Below, one piece after another: positions 60,401 through 64,000 of a stretch of DNA of 64,000 nucleotides. The DNA lies in assembly GCA_008360975.2 (NCBI GenBank), contig CM039196.1, forward strand, positions 6,366,263 to 6,430,262, given 5' to 3'. The notes beneath the pieces were generated by a model. It did not search any database, was not told the origin of the DNA, and worked only from the letters and a program-made list of their open reading frames with translations. The translations under genes and the position numbers were made by a program. Source of the stretch: Lichenostomus cassidix (Eukaryota; Chordata; Aves; Passeriformes; Meliphagidae). The stretch's first letter is position 1. Each line of letters begins with the position of its first letter.

Positions 60401-63400
60401 TAATAAAGTGAGCTGTCCAGCCATTTAACCAAGCGAGAAACTTAGCAAATCATTCATTCCCAGAGATGGAAATGCAAATCCTGTTTTCTTTACTGTATGT
60501 TCAATGAAGGACACTGGTTTTGACTCTGCAGCTGTGAGGAGGATTGCAGTGGTGTTTGCTGAAGGTGTGGAAATGATACTGTGCTTTTTGAGAGGGAGGA
60601 GGGAGGGAAGGGAGTCAGTCTGATACTTGTATTACACTGTCTCTGCTCTGTGCAGTAGCTGTGATGTGAAGCTCACGGTCCATAAACATTGTTACTGAAA
60701 ATATATACTTCCTTTAATAGCAACAACAGCATTAACAGATAGCAATTACCCTTCATTTTCAGGAACTATAAAGTCTCCATTAATTCAAGATTTATGTAGT
60801 TATAGCATTTAGCACAGGAATAACACCACAGAGAATTGGTTTATACACATGTAATGAGAGAGCTTATGGCATACTTTAGTGAACATTAACATAATAGAGT
60901 AATATAAACCATCAACAGTTCCACTTATTGTCTCTTACCTGCTTTAGCATCACTGTGAAAAGTGGCTAGCAGCTTGGTAATGTGCTCTGTTAAATGGCGT
61001 TCTGCAGAAAGCCAAAAGTCAACTTCTGTAAAACAAGGGAATGAGTAATCTCTGCTCATTACTCCAAAATGTTGCTCTCATCTTTTTAATAACAGTGTTC
61101 AAAATTGCATTTAAAAAGCGCCGCTTTCTTTCTTTAAAAGTAATTCAGTGTTCATGTTCTTTCAGTCTTGGACTTCTGTCTGCTGTGTGCAAAATTGTGG
61201 GTTGTCACCTTAATTACATGGCCCTGCCATGTTAGCAAGCTCTCCAAATCAGGGGTTAGATATCAGCATTCTTCATTTAATGTGGTGCTAAGTAAGATGT
61301 ACAAAGAATGGAACTGTATTACTAAGTTCAGTCAGTATTTACTGTGTATTTGTAGTTTGTGTTTTAGCTATAGCAGGCAACCTCTGAGACAGGTAAAGTT
61401 ATATCTAAGGTAGAGACAAAAAGTTTTAGTTTTTCCACATGACTTTCTGCAGCAGCCCAGTAAGTTCCTTAGGCCCTGCTTGCAGCGATGTGAATCAGCC
61501 TTGCCATGCTGTAGTTTGCTAATTCCTGTGTCCCAGTAGGTGCCTGGAAGTCGCAGCAACACGAGAGCAGGTGCAGTTTAGCCTGTGATAGATGGGAGGG
61601 AAGCAGCACAGTGGTGCTGTGATCCCTCTGCCGGATCCTGGGGGTTCCCATCCTGCTACATGCTGTAAAAACACAGAACACCTCACATCTTAAGGAGGAG
61701 ATTAGAGAGAAGGGACCCCAGTAAATGGGGGACACTGTCAACCGCAGCACTGATTCAGTGTGCCAGCAGCCTTGTTGTTGTCCAGCTTTGATTTTGTAGG
61801 TATTAATCTAAAGGGGGTGTTTGTAGGTATTAAGGTTTTAGGAGGCATTTCAGAGGGAAAGTCAGGTAGCTTTATTGCCATGAATGGGGAGTTATTCTCT
61901 GCAGCAAGAGGCACAGTGGTAAGTAGTAAGGAGGTGCTTATTTGAAAGTTTAACAAGCGGGTGATCAAATGAGACCAGTGAGAGATGAAAGTTTACAGCA
62001 ATCCTGAATGTCAGTGTTGGGAAGAAGAGGTAAGCTGTGAAAGAGTCAAAACACCAAGAGTGATAGTTTGCCATTTGGGAAGTGAGAAGCTGTGTAGGAA
62101 GCAAAGCCACACACTAGGAAAATGATCTTGCAACTTTTCCTTGGCATAAGGACACAGTTCCATCTGCTGTCACCAAAGGAAAGATAAAATGGTGCATGAA
62201 GGGTGAGGTAGCTTGACCATGAATTTAGTTGTGTGGACTAACAGAGTATGCTCATTATGTTAGAGAGAACCAGGATATACAGGACTTAAAACAGAGGTTG
62301 AGTATTTTCATGTCAGGAGTATTGTCAGTCAAAGAGTGTGCTGAGAACTGTGGGCTTGAATGAGAGATGGAGGTGATAAGAGTAGAAGCATGAGAAGAAT
62401 ACATGGTGTGGAAGATCTGGAGGATGAAATTATCACTGTTGTTTCAGCTGTGTTGACTTTGAAAGGGTATCCACGAGTCCACAGGAACAATCATAGTTTA
62501 GGCAGCAGGAGAAAGGGAGGGAATAATGAAGAGAGGTCTAGGAGTTGCTCTAGTAGTAATGGTCACTCTGTGTATGTGTGTTTGTGTATAAGATTATCCA
62601 GCAGTAAGGAAAGCCCCCTCAAGCACTGTTGCTGGGAGCTTCTCTTCCTCTGTTCATTACATTTTAGCTGGCAATGGAAAACATGGGTTCCATCTGATAA
62701 GTCTGTTGTTTTTATGAGGCTAGAAGTTTAGTTCCCACTTCAGGTAATCTGTTATTTGCTATTTTTGAAGCCTACCCAAACTAAGGTCCCCAAACTGGTT
62801 TTGTCCATCGTTCAATTGTCCTTTTCTCTGAGAAATTAAGCTTGGTACTTTTCCAGAAATTCAATTCTTACTAGTTGCAGCAGAAGGTAAAGATCAACAT
62901 GGAATTGAACTGAGGTTTTTCACATGGCAGTATTTGCACTTCTGTTAGCATTACACTCTAATCTATGACAGTTTTCAGCTGTGGCTAATAATGAGAAGTC
63001 TCCATTTGCCAGTTACTTCCCAGCTGGGTTCTCAGATGGAACTGAAGTGGTTCTTTTACATTAAGATGCTCTGGCTTAAGGAGTGCAGTGCTGAATGTCC
63101 TTGTGGAAGTGTGTGGTTGGGCTCTGCTACAGGCTTAGCATCATACAGTAATATTGCATATATGCATGTTATATCAGTGCTTCTTCTAAGGTTTAATTCT
63201 TACAGACTGGAAACCTGGTGATACAGAGTGAAAACCAGTGAGAAAGCTGACTCCCATATAGTAATAGCTGAGTAAAGACTGTTAGCTCTCCTAATGGAAG
63301 AAAGCCTCTGTTTTGCAGACAATCTGCATGTTGTTATTAAAAACAGATCAGCTTTTTAAACAATATCAAAATATTGAATTTAAAATAACCTTGTAGCCCT

Positions 63401-64000
63401 TGAAAGATTTGGGTGCTATAAACAGGCAAATGTAATGTTGTTGCCAGTACAGGAAGACAAAAATTCACCACTCAGTGAATTTGTTTTATTTCATCTTTCT
63501 CCACAAATAGATTTACCAGAAAAAATAGCATCCTCTAAGCCCACTGCATACCCAGTTCACTCAGTTGCTCTTTGGGAAATGCCAGATAGGGGAGGGACTT
63601 GGCATGCCCTGGGCTTCCATCGTTCCACCCACCGTGTGTGTGGAGCAGACACAAAGGTTCCCACTGAGACTTGGGGCAGTTGAGTTAAGCCCTGCAAGTC
63701 ATTCCAGAGGGAGAGGAGCCTTCCAAGTTGTGCTTCTCAGCTACAACTCCAGTAAATATTATTAGTAATAATAGCCCTTCTTGACCTTTATATTTAAATA
63801 AAGCAAGAATGCAGTTTAAAAAATGAAACAGTCAAAGCTTCAGCACCAAGTGCTCCACTCCTACTGAGATTTTGTGTTTTTCTCTTATCCAGACAAAAAG
63901 TCAAATTTTAAGTACACTAGTCTGTATATAACAAGCTGAGTCATCACAGTCTGTGGTGCCCATATTCATTCTTGGAAATGTAGAAAAAAGGTTTCAGCGC
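57416..64000 (+). other. Downstream intron of the FBRSL1-like gene (3' end outside window)
   Basis: I looked for the next family exon, expected to begin with an Ala/Val-Ser-x-x-Ser-Glu-Lys-Leu-Phe-like stretch, and found none with splice sites. The region has only short open frames, AT-rich stretches (58.45-58.50 kb), a purine run near 60.6 kb and no CR1. I see no further supportable feature. Confidence 0.55.
58450..58498. repeat. AT-rich low-complexity patch
   Basis: ATTTTATTTTATATTATTTT-type sequence grading into (TA)n. Confidence 0.85.

Noticed and set aside
62080..62115. A GSEKL peptide in one frame, reminiscent of the exon expected after the microexon
   Set aside because: No acceptor with a pyrimidine tract at the right place, no donor after it, and the surrounding residues do not fit the family.
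1..64000. Endogenous retrovirus or LTR element
   Set aside because: No gag/pol-like frame, primer-binding site plus LTR pair, or long direct terminal repeats could be seen by eye; solo LTRs cannot be excluded without a repeat library.

Overview
The window looks like 64 kb of intron from a vertebrate nuclear gene, almost certainly avian. It is AT-rich and has no long open reading frame: the longest is 171 codons, in a GC-rich patch. The recent-looking mobile DNA is CR1 non-LTR retrotransposon 3' ends at about 2.9 kb (+) and 24.5 kb (-). The rest of the recognisable repeat content is worn amniote-age material (MIR/CORE-SINE-like and L2/CR1-superfamily tails). Sparse repeats with CR1 as the marker family suggest a bird; I cannot name the species.

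I can support one coding segment: a 30-nt exon at 57380-57409 on the + strand. It is flanked by a strong CU-rich tract plus CAG and by a GTAAGA donor. It reads CDSESDIDDK in frame 0. This resembles the acidic serine-rich decapeptide in the N-terminal half of the AUTS2/FBRSL1/FBRS family, and from memory it is closer to FBRSL1 (CDSES..DDK) than to AUTS2 (CDSDSDQEEK). I therefore read the window as at least 57 kb of upstream intron, the microexon, and at least 6.6 kb of downstream intron of a + strand FBRSL1-like gene. The neighbouring exons were not found here.

Layout: 0-6 kb, plain intron with a CR1 fragment. 6.2-6.4 kb, a putative regulatory block with a SOX-type inverted repeat. 11.5-11.7 kb, a homeodomain/forkhead motif cluster. 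15.7-15.9 kb, a conserved-looking element. 20.5-20.7 kb, a small CpG-rich islet. 24.4-24.7 kb, a 30-bp tandem duplication abutting a CR1. 28-44 kb, several MIR-like fossils interleaved with candidate enhancers: SOX+octamer at 37.0 kb, octamer-like/homeodomain at 40.9 kb, a palindromic RFX X-box at 42.1 kb, and an AT-rich block at 43.4-43.7 kb. 49.4-51.7 kb, an unusual segment with three strong G-quadruplex motifs (one +, two -), CpG-rich DNA and a TATA-like box. 52.0-52.3 kb, an ancient repeat tail. 53.3-53.6 kb, GC-rich DNA with a (GGGAA)n microsatellite. 57.38 kb, the microexon. 57.4-64 kb, plain intron.

I found no operon, CRISPR array, phage, rRNA, tRNA or toxin locus. I see no new multi-gene system. 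The points most worth following up are the CU-tract-flanked microexon, the G-quadruplex cluster, and the motif-dense intronic blocks, whose conservation I could not test.
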